NCBI GenBank assembly: GCA_963669155.1
Contig: OZ022578.1
Location: forward strand, 6,391,999 to 6,455,998
Length of the DNA stretch: 64,000 bases
Origin: Arbacia lixula
Lineage: Eukaryota > Echinodermata > Echinoidea > Arbacioida > Arbaciidae
Direction: 5' to 3'
Position numbers and translations under genes: made by a program. Shown one piece after another: positions 9,166-19,853 of this stretch; within the stretch, counting starts at the first letter, position 1; each line of letters opens with the position of its first letter. The notes under the pieces are model-generated. The model saw only the letters and a list, made by a program, of their open reading frames with translations. It ran no database searches and was not told the DNA's origin.

Positions 9166-10598
9166 TCATGTTATTAAGGCAGAGTTTCATTTCATAGCGA
9201 CACAGCCCCTCCTCCCCCCTTCCCGCTCTCTTTCCCTTCCTATACTTCTGATTGTTTTTCTTGATTCACCAATGACTTTAATACGTATGTTTTGTATCAC
9301 CTTTATTGATTAATAATCTTTGCAATAAATCATATTCCTTTCAAAAGGACCCAGCTCCCAAGCATTGCTTCTTTGGACCGCTCCAGTCTCAGTATATTAG
9401 ATTACATTATGAACTGTGGAAAAAATGAACTCCCAAACTACCGAAATAAATGCTATTAATTTTATTAAAAGGTATTGTAATCACAGAAATCAGCAGTCTT
9501 CAAACGACACATCAGATGAATCTTGACAAAATAATTTCTTTCTTTTTATACACTCCTTATTGTACATACAGCATTAATACACATGTATCGAAGTTTTTGT
9601 TTACAAGCTTTTTATCTCTCTCTTTAAGCCGTTTGTCTCTGTATATTATGATTCGATTATCTTATTACATGTTTTCTTTCCATGACAACAATTACAACAA
9701 TTTATTTACGAAACTTCATTTTATAGGGTTTAGCTGTAAATTTGAAAGGGCATTTTTTTTCTCCATGGCACTCAGTTTCCACAAGCACGATTTAGTTTTG
9801 CTAATAAGCTTGTAAACGAATCATGTTGTATCACGACATGATTTTAATTATGCCTTGTGAAATGCAATTATTCAATGAAGTATCTCAAAAGAAACGCTGT
9901 CAAACAAAATGTATTATACATATGTATACATAAATTCAGAAAAAAAAATGTAAATACTGCTAGACATATTACATAATCTGTATATATTTTCATACGGGGT
10001 CAAATACCTGTATTCACAACCCCTGCTTCTTTTTGCACCATCCACACACCAAAAAATTGTATTTCTATGAATGAATTCTGTTTATAATTTTTGTTTATTA
10101 TTTAAGTTCATTTTGTCTAAGCTTTATGCAGGTTTCTGTTGTTGTTTTTTGAAGAAAATAAATTGAATCTTGACTGATTAAATGGAGTGGTGTCTGGATA
10201 AGGGTGCAACTGAGATTGCTGGACTGCATGAATAGCAATTTTCCAGATACAGAACACATTTTGTTTCATAATGAAGTGGTATCATAATTTAAGACAATCT
10301 GACTGTTCAATCCTTTATACAGACTGAGAAATGGGGATGCCGTAAATTTAGGTTACCTGTCCTATGTTGCTGCTCTTCATATGACATTAGCTATTCCGCT
10401 CCCTATATTCAAGGATATGTTTGAAAGAAAAATTCTATTCTTCCATTCGATTCTTCATTCTGTAAGATAACATGGAACATGAAGTACCTGGACATTTACA
10501 CTTAATACCAATGCAATGTTTGATATTGTGACGTAAATATAATAGAGGGGATGCATCAACCTCCCCACTTTCCGACGAGCGATGAGGAAACTAATCAG
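9166..10598. other. No gene seen; AT-rich spacer
   Basis: No domain, splice structure or repeat boundary is recognisable. The largest open frame (9450-9815) is low-complexity hydrophobic sequence. Confidence 0.6.
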
Positions 10599-10603
10599 AT
10601 AAT

Positions 10604-10776
10604 TGTTATGTTTGATAACGAAATAAACGAATCATTTCAGACGACAGTTGAAGGTTGAGTGTGTATGTTTATTTCACGTGGAGTACTGACGTTGAGTCAA
10701 TGTTGTGCATGCATGGCACATTACATAAAGGGGTTGACGCCCTCATTGTTTGCTAACAGTTTAATCAGATACAACA
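10604..10776 (-). repeat. 3' LTR of the Ty3/gypsy element (173 bp)
   Basis: It starts TGTTATG and ends CAACA on the plus strand, giving TG...CA ends in both orientations. It matches the other LTR along its length except for about 50 extra bases after CACGTGGAGTA (about 10686-10738). Confidence 0.9.
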
Positions 10777-10795
10777 TATTTTCCTCCCTTTAGGA
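10777..10795 (-). promoter_or_regulatory. Polypurine tract
   Basis: Read on the minus strand, AAAGGGAGGAAAATA directly precedes the TG of the 3' LTR. This is the expected position of the plus-strand primer. Confidence 0.7.
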
Positions 10796-11037
10796 AGACT
10801 TTCAAATTAAAATAAGTTCAGAAAATATATGACGAAAATGAGTCCAAAATTAAGTCCAAAAGTGAGTTCGATAAGATCCAGGTTTTTAAAACACACATGT
10901 GTTGATAAACGAAACATTATCAACTTTAACAAACTGCAGTTCACTGTCCAAAATGAATTGCGTTGTCCAAAAGTCCAGATTATTGTGTTTTCTACATTTC
11001 AGAATTTTGCATGCAGTTTTAGTGTTCAAAATAAAAC

Positions 11038-14000
11038 TCATTCCACGCAATCATTAAGATGTTGTGGTCGCCTTCTTTCGCGCTGTGAACGACGAAGTCG
11101 CTGTTGGATTATTTCGCCATGGCGTTGCTCGAAAGCGTGATCATCAAAGACGGGTTGGCCTGTCTCGTCCTGAACGCTGAGATCGCTATACGTTCCTGGT
11201 CGACTCGCGATCAGCCGTCTGGCGTTCCAACGCGTCTCAGCGTTGAGAAGGTACGCACTCGGTCCCAACCTCCGGACGATTTGCTTTGGTTTCGAAATCG
11301 CGGATGACAGTTTGTGACTGCGGTTTGGACGCTTGACAAGGACCCAGTCACCTACATGGAATCCAGCAGGTTTTGCGTTTCTCCGCGTGTCGGTGTACGT
11401 TTTCGTTTTCTGCGGTTTCCCCGCAATTTCTTTCGCTTTCGCTTTGATTTTCCTTGTTGGTTGTTGCAGTGGTCGGAGAACATTCAGAGACATTCTGATG
11501 TTTCTCCCGATCATGAGTTCGGCGGGTGTTTGGCTGGTCAGGGAGTGGGGGGGTGACCGGTATGTCCGCAGGAGGGTTTGAATCGATTGGTCAAACGTTT
11601 TTCCTTCTGACATGCTGGTTTTCAAGCTGTCTTTGATCACACGGTTGAACCGCTCGACGCCACCGTTCGATTGTGGGTTGTAGCGCGATGTACGTTGGTG
11701 GCGGATTCCATAGTGCAATAGAAACTCAGAAAACTCAGACGACACAAATTAGGGCCCATTGTCTGTGGTAACTGTTTTCAGCAGTCCCCATTTGGTGAAC
11801 AGGGTTTCGAGGATCGCAATGACTGATGTGCTGGTGACGGAGCTTGAAGTTGCCACCTCAGGCCATTTGCTATGGAGGTCATGAACCACTACTAAGAATC
11901 GCTGACTGGACGGGGCTGCCACGACCTCACCGAATATGTCGATTTGAATTGATTCCCACGGTGCGGTAGGCCATGGTGTCGGTTGCAGCGGGGCGGAGTG
12001 TGGTTTTGCTCCCTTTTCGCTCAAGGTGCAGCTTTCACAGTTCTTGACGAATTGTTCGATGTTTCCGTCGATTCCAGGCCACCATACTGACTCGCGACAT
12101 CGTTGTTTCATCTTGACGATGCCTGGGTGACCCTCATGTGCCTGCTGTATGACGCGACGATGCAGTGATTTCGGTATCACTGCTTGCGTGCAGCGTGCGA
12201 TTATTGACATGTCATCGTACACTGAAAGTTCGTGTCTCACCCTGTGATAGGGTTTCAGTTCATCTGGAATTTGTCGAGGCCATTCCGATTTCAGGTACCG
12301 GCAGACTTGCTGCAACGTTTCGTCTGCATTTGATTCTGCTTTCAGTTCGTCCCGCGTGACAAGTTTTGCGGTCGCGTTTGAGATCACGGCGAATACGAAT
12401 TCTTCGATGCCGCTCGTTGAGGTGCTATCGCGATCATTGTTCACTGCTGGCGTGCGACTCAGCATGTCAGCGACGCGACTGCGAGTACCCGCGAGGTATA
12501 CGACATTGAAATCGTATTGATGCAATCTGTCTGACCAGCGATAAATGCGGAGTGGTCTGTGTCCTGATCCGGAAGTGCTTAACAATGTAGTTAAGGCTTG
12601 ATGGTCTGTACGGTCTGATGGTAGCGTATATGCACGCGAGGGCTTCACGTTCTCCGGCGCTGTACTTGCGTTCAGTTTCCGTTAACGCACGTGACGCAAA
12701 CGCGATCGGACGTTCATCCCTGTGGATCAGTTGGGAAAGCACCGCGCCGACGGCGGTACCTAATGCGTCTGTAGTCACGAATGTCTCCGCGTTTGGATCA
12801 AAGTGCGCGAGTACGGGCGGGGCCGCTATTTTCGCTTTGAGTTTTTCAAACGCGTTTTGTTGCGAGGTAGACCACTCCCATGCTGCGTTGTTTCTCAGTA
12901 ACCGCTGCAGGGGTTCCGCGATCACTGCGTAGTCCGGCACAAACTTTCGGTAAAAATTTGTTGTACCGAGGAACGATAACAGCTCTTTCGCGTTTGTGGG
13001 TATAGGGAGTTTGCGAATCGCTTCCACGTTGTCGTGTGTAGGTTCCACCCCTGATGCAGACACTCTGTACCCGAGGAAGTCGATTTCCGTCGCCGCAAAA
13101 CTGCACTTGTCCGCGTTAAATGTGAGGTTGTGCTTTTCAAAGCACGCAAGAACCTCGTTGAGTCGCTTGTCGTGTTCTGCTTTGTCCTTGCCGTGTACGA
13201 CTACATCATCTAGAAGGTTCACCGTCCCCTCTATGCCCGACAGGATCGAGGTCACGATTTTCTGAAACGCGCTGGGTGCCGAACTCAGCCCGTATGGCAT
13301 CCTTTTGTACTGGAAGATGCCCTCGTGCGTGATAAATGCCGTGAGGCGTCGGCTACGCTCAGCTAATGGCACTTGCAGGTAGCTGCGGCCAGTTTTGAGA
13401 AAACCGTAGATCTGTGGAATGATGCAGAGAGTTCGTGGATCGTGGGTAGCGGTTATTTGTCCGGTATCAAAGCTTTGTTTACGGACTTGAGATCGATACA
13501 GAGTCGAAGTTCGCCGCTTTTCCTCCGTGCTATGACGAGATTAGAAATCCATGGCGATGAGTCGATACGCTCTATGATTCCGTCGCTTTCCAGCCTTTGA
13601 AGTTCCGCTGATACTTCTGCCCGTACTGCGAATGGCAACCTGCGCAAAGATTGCGATACTGGGCGTACATCTGGATCCACACGAGGGGCGTGACAGTATC
13701 CCCACACTTCTCCGAAGTCAGTAAACAGAGTCGGATACTGTTGTTTGTGGGTATCGGTTGTGACTGTGTTGATACGCATGCCTGTAGAGTCATGGAGCTT
13801 GAATCCGAGCCGGTCAAATAAATTGACTCCCATGAGGCTGCATCCTCGTGTAACGAGGAAGGGGAAGTCGTCGATAACTGTGTCCTTGTAGCGCACGGGG
13901 AGGTAGACAATCCCTATAACCGCGATGTTTGACATATCGTAAGATTGTAACTTCTCTGTGGTTGGGTGTAGGGTGAATGTTGAGAAGTGTTTGTGGTACA

Positions 14001-14070
14001 TAGCCTCATTCAGTATAGAGACTCTTGTCCCTACGTCCACAAGGAGATCGATCGGTATGTGACCGTGCAT
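11038..14070 (-). pseudogene. pol: Ty3/gypsy pol: protease, RT, RNase H, integrase (broken)
   Basis: The protease is at about 13960-14070, its active-site region reading LLVDVGTRVSILN, so the usual Asp-Thr/Ser-Gly has Val in the middle. RT starts near 13600 (IERIDSSPWISNLVIARRKS). A stop replaces the expected aromatic codon at 13453-13455 and a frameshift follows near 13385, where the first catalytic-Asp region is lost. The polymerase box reads LLDDVVVHG (about 13210), and RNase H starts near 12790. Another frameshift lies near 12600. Integrase has an H-H-C-C zinc motif (HEGH and CESC, about 12030-12150), catalytic Asp in QIDIFG, Asp in TTDNGP and Glu in GGVERFN. A TAA at 11746-11748 follows DNGP. 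The ORF ends at 11038. Confidence 0.92.
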
Positions 14071-14099
14071 TCCTTGAAGCGTCCGCCGGTCGGACCGTT

Positions 14100-14445
14100 C
14101 ACCGCGTAGACATTTTGTGAAGATGCATAGCTCGTTTGCTCATGCTCGCCGATATCGTCAGTTGTGTCCTCAATGTGTCGTACCGCATTCTGTGTCTTAC
14201 GGGTGGCACGGCATACTGGTGAAAATGGTTTGGCTTCCCACACGAATGACAGGTTTTCCCGTAAGCGGGGCATGCTGTCTTTTTTTGAGCGGGTGTGTAC
14301 CCCCACAGTTCCCACATGCTTCGTTGTGGGGGAAGGCGCGGGAATGTTGCGGCTTACGACCTTGTGGTGGGCCCTGCTGGCGCTGGGTGTGCTTGCCCTG
14401 AGTGGAGCGATTGATGGCTTGAACTCGGTCTGCTGACTATACACC
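14100..14445 (-). pseudogene. gag: Gag nucleocapsid region with zinc knuckles (frameshifted)
   Basis: In one frame a Gln/Arg-rich linker leads to ACGNCGG. After a frameshift, CPAYGKTCHSCGKPNHF follows in another frame (near 14230-14290). This CX2C...C-P-A-Y-G-K-x-C-x-x-C-G-K-x-N-H-F pattern is typical of Gag from invertebrate gypsy elements. The reading frame is broken and is separated from the capsid part by the 14464-18322 insertion. Confidence 0.75.
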
Positions 14446-14741
14446 TGTATTAGACAGTCAATCGGCAGCGCTCGCTCGTTCTATAGAAATCGTGAGCGTT
14501 TTATTTTTCGTCTCGCGAAATCTCACGCGCAGATTTTGCTGCGCCTAGATTATGAAGGAATTCGACATGCTCGCGAGATCTTTTGCTGGTGTCTTCTGTA
14601 AGCATACTAATCAGGAATTTTTTAGACAGGGATTGAGGTTATATGTTTCTTAATAAATATGTTCATTTTTCTTCGAAATCCGCAAAGGAGTTTTTATGTT
14701 ATTTGCTTTCAAAAACAGGCCTCAATTTTTTTTTGAAATAT

Positions 14742-15139
14742 GTAAGCTCTCAGACCTTGCTGGATCCTGACCCTTCTATGGATTGTACGGCAACGACAGT
14801 TACGACTCTAAAAAGCCAATACTTCAGCGGAGATTTTGATTCCAATATTGTTTGGGCTCAAAAATAAAACATTTGTGCTATTCGTCTTCAAAGTGACGCG
14901 AGATTTTAGAAATCGTACGGACTTCGCAACCGATATATATGTAAGCTCTCAGACTTTGATGGATCCTGACCCTTCTACTAATTGGACGGCAACAGCAGTT
15001 ACAGCTTTGGAAAGCCAGTACTCTAGCGGAGAATTTGATTCCAGTTTTGTTTGGGGTAAAAAATAAAACATTTGTGCTATTCGTCTTCAAAGTGATGAGA
15101 ATTTTCAGAAATCATACGGACTGCGCAACCGATATTCGT
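14742..15139 (+). repeat. 199-bp tandem duplication
   Basis: GTAAGCTCTCAGAC occurs at 14742 and 14941, and both copies continue with TGGATCCTGACCCTTCTA and later AAAATAAAACATTTGTGCTA. TCCTGACCCTTCTA-like sequence recurs in the loop of the hairpin at 17760-17985. Confidence 0.85.
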
Positions 15140-15232
15140 CCGTAGGCAGCAGAAAACACGCGATTTTATTTTCAGCTCGGTAGTCGTGACCTAGTTCACT
15201 TGACCTCTCGAGCCGCGAAAAAGGTCTGTTGC

Positions 15233-15440
15233 ACCACAAATTGTCGTCGGCGACAATTTGTGCAAAATTTGACAAAACCTGACACCACAAATTGTCGTCC
15301 CCTGCACAAATTGTCGTCGGCGTCAATTTGTGCTGCAGGTGATGTTCCCATTTTTCACCCTCACGGACGACAATTTGTGCAGGCAAACTGATAGCTCGTT
15401 GCACAAATTGTCACCCCTTGCACAAATTGTCACCAGTCCC
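15233..15440. repeat. Left array of ACAAATTGTC motif (8 copies, both orientations)
   Basis: CACAAATTGTCGTC and its inverse GACGACAATTTGTG alternate, with spacers of CCCTGC or GGCG type. Some neighbours form near-perfect palindromes. Confidence 0.85.
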
Positions 15441-15483
15441 TGTCTTCAAAATATTGCCATGTGTGGTTGTGCCTGTGTATGTA

Positions 15484-15910
15484 AGGTGTGTGTGTGTGTG
15501 TGTGTGTGTAATTGTGTGTGTGCGTGTGTGTGTGAGTGTGTGTGTGTATGTGTGGGTGGGTGGGTGTGTGTATGTGTGTGTGTGTGTGTGTAATTGTGTG
15601 TGTGCGTGTGTGTGTGAGTGTGTGTATGTGTGGGTGGGTGGGTGTATGTATGTGTGTATGTGTGTGTGTATGTGTGTGTGTGCGTGTGTGTTGCGCGCGT
15701 GCTGGTGTATGGGCTAGGTTGTTTGCGTGTGCGTGTGTTAGCGATGAGTGTTGAGCTGGTAAGTATGTGTACGTGATGGGGATGTTGAGGTGGGTGTGTG
15801 CGTAACTGTGTAACTGTGTAAGTACGGAATATTACGTGTGGGTGCATGGTGATGGTGGTGGTTGTGTGGTTGTGTGTGTGTGGGGGGGGGGGGCGAGCGC
15901 GCGTGTATGT
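15484..15910 (+). repeat. TG-rich microsatellite block
   Basis: (TG)n with GTGTGCGTG and GGGTGGGTG variants. The cysteine/valine-rich and threonine/histidine-rich open frames here are artefacts of the dinucleotide repeat. Confidence 0.95.
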
Positions 15911-16740
15911 GTACATTGTGTAGATGTAAAGTCGTGTATTTGTGTTGAGGAATTAGCCAATGGGTTTTGCATCGCCCTCTGTTTCATTGTTCTATAAATA
16001 TAATAAAAATTACACAGTGACGATGGTCATCGGGGTTACTATATTGGTGTGATTACAAAAAAGAAATGTCATGATAGTGAATGGAATTATAAACAAATAT
16101 CAAAATATGCTCACCCTTATGATCGTGCCAATAAGGCAAAATGAAAATACAGTTTTGACAATGCTCTAGAGTAAAGACAGTGAGTCAGTTAAAGTCAAAT
16201 TTCATTATCTCCTTCTAGGAAAAATACGAAAGCAGGGGAAACAGTTTATGAATTGTTTGTTCTGGTATTGTCCCACTCTTATGTGTTAGAACTCAAAACT
16301 TGACTGTGTTAACTGTCTTTATTCTCTTAGAGCAGTATTTGTGTTAACTGCACGTACACCCCACACACACACACACATCCACAAAAACACACACGCACAC
16401 CACCATACAGACAGACATCCACACCCATACACTTACCAACCCACACTAGTGGAGGGGATAAGGTGAATAATTGTGCACTTTTGTGTAAAAGCACCTAATT
16501 TGGCACACATGTTCAAAATCATATTTCGGACAATATTAGATATAGAGGTATCTCAAAATGTTTTCAGGGACACCTGGGTGCAGCCCCCAAATTGCCCCAG
16601 GGGCACTTATATGTTATTAACTTCTTTTCGAAAACGCACGGCCGGACTTGAAAAAAAATTTCAACAAATATGACTAAATGGGGACTATTTCGGGCACAAT
16701 TCACACAAACCTTGATTCAATCCGTTGACCTGGTACCGCT
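15911..16740. other. Centre of the composite insertion, no gene seen
   Basis: Unique-looking AT-rich sequence with a short CA-rich patch at 16358-16440. No coding signal or domain recognised. Confidence 0.55.
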
Positions 16741-16746
16741 ACCCCA

Positions 16747-17211
16747 TAACCCCCCCCCCCTACACACACACACACACACACACACAGACACACACACACA
16801 CTCACAAACACACACTCACACACACAATCACACACAATCACACACACATGCACGCACACACACACATGCACGCACACACACACAGCCACACACACGCACA
16901 TACACACACACTCACACACACACGCACACACACACACATTCACACACACACGCACATACTCACACACGCATACACACGCTCACACAATCACACACACATG
17001 CACACACACTCACACTCACACACACGCACACACACAATCACACTCACACATGCACGCACACACACACTCACACTCACACACACGCACATACACACACACC
17101 CGCACGCACATACTCACACACACACCCACTCACGCACACACTCACACATGCACGCACGCAAACACACACACTCACGCACACACGTACACACACACACACA
17201 CACACACAAAC
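16747..17211 (+). repeat. CA-rich microsatellite block
   Basis: (CA)n with ACACACGCA and CACTCACA variants. It is the opposite-strand counterpart of the TG block at 15484-15910, as expected for inverted arms. Confidence 0.95.
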
Positions 17212-17363
17212 TTTAACGTGACCTTTTATTTTGGTTTGTGTGCACTTGAGTTATGTGTTGGTTTTCATGTATTATGTTTGTCAGGAATTATTATATTAAC
17301 AAAAATGTAAGCCCCTAATGGCCTTGAAGGCTTCAACGTCATATTGAATGTGTTTCGAGGGGG

Positions 17364-17500
17364 ACGACAATTTGTGGTGTCAGCCCCCTGCACAAATTGT
17401 CGTCGACGTCAATTTGTGCAGGGACGACAATTTGTGGTGTCAGGGTTCTGCACAAATTGTCGTCGACGTCAATTTGTGCAGGGACGACAATTTGTGGTGC
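17364..17500. repeat. Right array of ACAAATTGTC motif (7 copies)
   Basis: A regular alternation of GACGACAATTTGTGG, GCACAAATTGTCGTCGACG and TCAATTTGTGCAGG. The middle pair forms a near-perfect 30-bp palindrome centred on GTCGAC, and the unit is repeated twice almost exactly. Confidence 0.9.
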
Positions 17501-17509
17501 AACAAGGTC

Positions 17510-18240
17510 TCCTTTTCAAACAGCGATATCTCCATGAATAAACCATATTTTTGTACACTTTCTTTTGCAACTGTATGTTGGAGGTTGAAGTTTACCAGGT
17601 ATGAAAAAAACATTCAATTAAAACAGGTAGAAAAATATTGCAAATTCGAGATGAACATGTGGTACTAATTAAATAAAGAAAAATTAAAATAAACTCTATA
17701 TTTCAATGTCAATCGCTTTTGAGCCCCCAACACTTATAGATCATCTGAAGCGTAATTTATTGTACTTTGTGATCATACCATTTTTTTCAACCTCTCCTTG
17801 TAGAAGGGTCAGGATCGCTGGTAGCATTTCGCTATTATCGTGTACTATGATTGGCTGATTAGGATCGTTCACAACTTCGTCACATCTCGCTCATTTTGGA
17901 TTTGAACATGGTTGATGTTTTGCTGGATTCTGACCCTTCTATGGGGGGAGAGTAAAAAATAATGGTATCTCCATAAAGTATAATAAATTCCGCTTCAGAT
18001 GACCTCTAAATGATAGGGGCTCAAAAGCGATTGACATTGAAATATAGAGTTTATTTTAATTTTTTAAATTTTTATTAGAACCACATATTTATCTCGAATT
18101 TGCGATATTTTTCTGCCTGTTTTAGTGAAATGTTTTTTTCACACTTGGTAAATTTCGTCCTCCAACATACAGTTGCAAAAGAAAGCGTACGAAAATATGG
18201 CATATTCGTGAAGATATCGCAGTTTGAAAAGGAGAGTCGA
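17510..18240. repeat. Long hairpin, arms about 250 bp
   Basis: The left arm (about 17510-17760) and right arm (about 17985-18240) are inverted copies. Pairs include CAACTGTATGTTGGAGG with CCTCCAACATACAGTTG and AATATAGAGTTTATTTTAAT on the right with its reverse complement on the left near 17690. The loop carries two inverted copies of AGAAGGGTCAG. It is nested inside the gag insertion. Confidence 0.85.
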
Positions 18241-18322
18241 CGTTTTCCGCGGTTCGAGAGGTCAAGTGAAGGTCACGACTACCTCGCTGAAAATAAAATA
18301 AGCGTATTTCCCGGTGCCTGCC

Positions 18323-18872
18323 ATTTGGCTGTAGAGTGACTGTTCGAATGTGACAGAGTTTTTGAGTCGATCATAGCTGATTCTACGTTCACTGCAAGTA
18401 TGGTTGCTTTTTCTAGGGTTAGAGTATCATCCTCCATTAACAAACGTTCCCGTAAGCGAGGGATGCTCGTTTTCTCGATGAGCTGATCTCGTATCATCTC
18501 TTCTTTAAGTGTACCAAATTTGCAAGAACACGCTAACTCACCCAAGGCAGCAATGTAGTGCTTGACTGGCTCCCCGTGTCCTTGGGCACGCTGCCGAAAT
18601 CGGTAACGCTCTATCATTGTGCTCTTCTTTGGTCCGAAGTACCCCTCCAGGCCTTTCACCGCTTCGTCAAACTTTGTGTGTCCCTCAGTACCCAGACAAT
18701 GGGCGAGGATTGCCCGTTTACGTTCGGGGCTTTCGGAGTTCATGCCCGTGGCGAGAAGATAGGTTTTGAAACTCGAAATCCATCGATCCCACAGCACTTG
18801 AGGCTCCCCAGGAGTGTTGAGGAAAGGCGTTGGGGCCGGTAGGTTCAAACTAGTGGCCATCCTCGTCGCCAT
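18323..18872 (-). pseudogene. gag: Gag capsid N-terminal region (truncated by insertion)
   Basis: It opens MATRMATSLNLPAPTPF and has the Gag capsid signature: a W-x-x-W core (LWDRWISSFKTYLLA), a YRFRQRAQGHGEPVKHYI segment and a CKFGTLKEEMIRDQLI segment. This is typical of Ty3/gypsy Gag. The ATG at 18872 lies one base past the 5' LTR-PBS junction and inside the PBS. Homology stops at about 18323, where the composite insertion begins. The codons read past that point belong to the insertion. Confidence 0.85.
18857..18871 (-). promoter_or_regulatory. Primer binding site complementary to tRNA-Ser 3' end
   Basis: Two bases after the 5' LTR the minus strand reads TGGCGACGAGGATGG. Its complement CCATCCTCGTCGCCA equals the last 15 nt (with CCA) of animal tRNA-Ser(GCT) as I recall it. 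The same bases encode the first gag codons. Confidence 0.75.
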
Positions 18873-18873
18873 A

Positions 18874-19001
18874 TGTTATGTTTGATAACGAAATAAACGA
18901 ATCATTTCAGACGATAGTTGAAGGTTGAGTGTGTGTGTGTTTATTCCACGTGGAGTAGCCCTCATTGTTAGCTAACAGTATAATCAGATACATGTACAAC
19001 A
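18874..19001 (-). repeat. 5' LTR of the Ty3/gypsy element (128 bp)
   Basis: It begins TGTTATGTTTGATAACG and ends GTACAACA on the plus strand, followed by the ATAAT target duplication at 19002-19006. It lacks the ~50 bp present in the other LTR. Confidence 0.9.
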
Positions 19002-19011
19002 ATAATGCTAT

Positions 19012-19040
<29 letters not shown>

Positions 19041-19047
<7 letters not shown>

Positions 19048-19853
19048 GCGAAAAGAGAGTCTAGGAGCTGGGGCGTAGCTGGACCTTCCAAGTTTAATTG
19101 AAAGCTTTCGGCTGTTAGGCCTTCTTCAGTCAAGTTCTGAAGTATAAACATTAACAAATACACTGTATAAGCAAACATATATGGCAATATCAATCAAATC
19201 AAATCAAATCAAATCAAGCATCAAAAACATAGCAAAAATTAGGTATGAAAAATGTTTTAGAATAAATGGTTTAAAGTGTTTTACCTTGCCTGGCGGCGGT
19301 TGTCTGTGCTGTGGGTATGCTTGTTATGATTTGTGTGTAGTGTGTTTGATGAGTGGTGTGCAGTGAAGTGTGGGTTGTTGACCTGTGACATGGATGTTAC
19401 TTGTAGTGTCATGACCTGTGTCTGTGGGGAGCATCGGTATACAAATACATTGTAGTGTGGTATATTTTCCACACATACGTACATAAGAACAAGTATATAT
19501 ATATATAGATGATTTGTCACGATTATCTTCATATGCACATGTGCATGAAGTATAGATATATATATATATATATAATTTGACATGATTATGGTATTTTGCA
19601 CGCATACTTGAAATATACATGTATACAATTTGGCATGAATCTGTTCTTATCCATACACATACACATACATCAGATATACACAATTTGACATGACTATGCA
19701 CATCATATGTATATGTAATAGTAATACTAATATAATATTTAAAAGTGACACGGATGTAACTTTTAGTGTCAAGACCTGTGTTTGTGGAGGGCATCAGTAT
19801 ATAAATAGTGTGATATATTTTCCACACATACATAAAAAAGCATGTGCATATAG
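19041..19853 (-). repeat. Left inverted arm of the Penelope-like element
   Basis: Nearly exact reverse complement of 22188-22996. Matching landmarks are CGAAAAGAGAGTCTAGGAGC (left end), GAAAGCTTTCGGCTGTTAGG, the (AATC)n-like AAATCAAATCAAATC block and CCTTGCCTGGCGGCGG. Confidence 0.92.

Larger units (their letters stand above)
14464..18322. mobile_element. Composite fold-back insertion inside gag
   Basis: This 3.86-kb block separates the gag capsid and nucleocapsid regions and has no recognisable enzyme. Its right end (to 18322, CTGCC) is an inverted copy of the sequence starting GGCAG at 15145. Shared blocks are ATTTTATTTTCAGC, GGTAGTCGTGACC, TTCACTTGACCTCTCGA and CCGCG (15145-15218 against 18250-18322). 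A weaker GGCAG-type end lies at 14464. Inside are a 199-bp tandem pair, two arrays of a short ACAAATTGTC motif, a TG run, a CA run and a separate long hairpin. The arrangement is inverted-symmetrical around about 16.3 kb. It resembles fold-back transposons known from sea urchins (TU type), but homology is not shown. Confidence 0.65.
10604..19001 (-). mobile_element. Ty3/gypsy LTR retrotransposon, degenerate, with nested insertion
   Basis: The element lies on the minus strand between two related LTRs (10604-10776 and 18874-19001). A 5-bp ATAAT duplication flanks it (10599-10603 and 19002-19006). In transcription order it holds the 5' LTR, a PBS, the gag capsid region, a 3.9-kb foreign insertion, the gag zinc knuckles, protease, reverse transcriptase, RNase H, integrase, a polypurine tract and the 3' LTR. 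PR-RT-RH-IN order is that of Ty3/gypsy. Stops and frameshifts in pol make it non-autonomous. Confidence 0.93.

Noticed and set aside
8681..9197. Pro/Gly-rich frames on both strands
   Set aside because: Products of C and G homopolymer runs.
9450..9815. 121-codon plus-strand frame, Ser/Leu/Phe-rich
   Set aside because: AT-rich low-complexity sequence without domain or gene context.
15330..17310. Frames of Cys/Val or Thr/His repeats
   Set aside because: Translations of TG and CA microsatellites.
15233..17500. ACAAATTGTC arrays considered as a CRISPR-like array
   Set aside because: Eukaryotic context, both orientations mixed, spacers short and repetitive, no cas genes.
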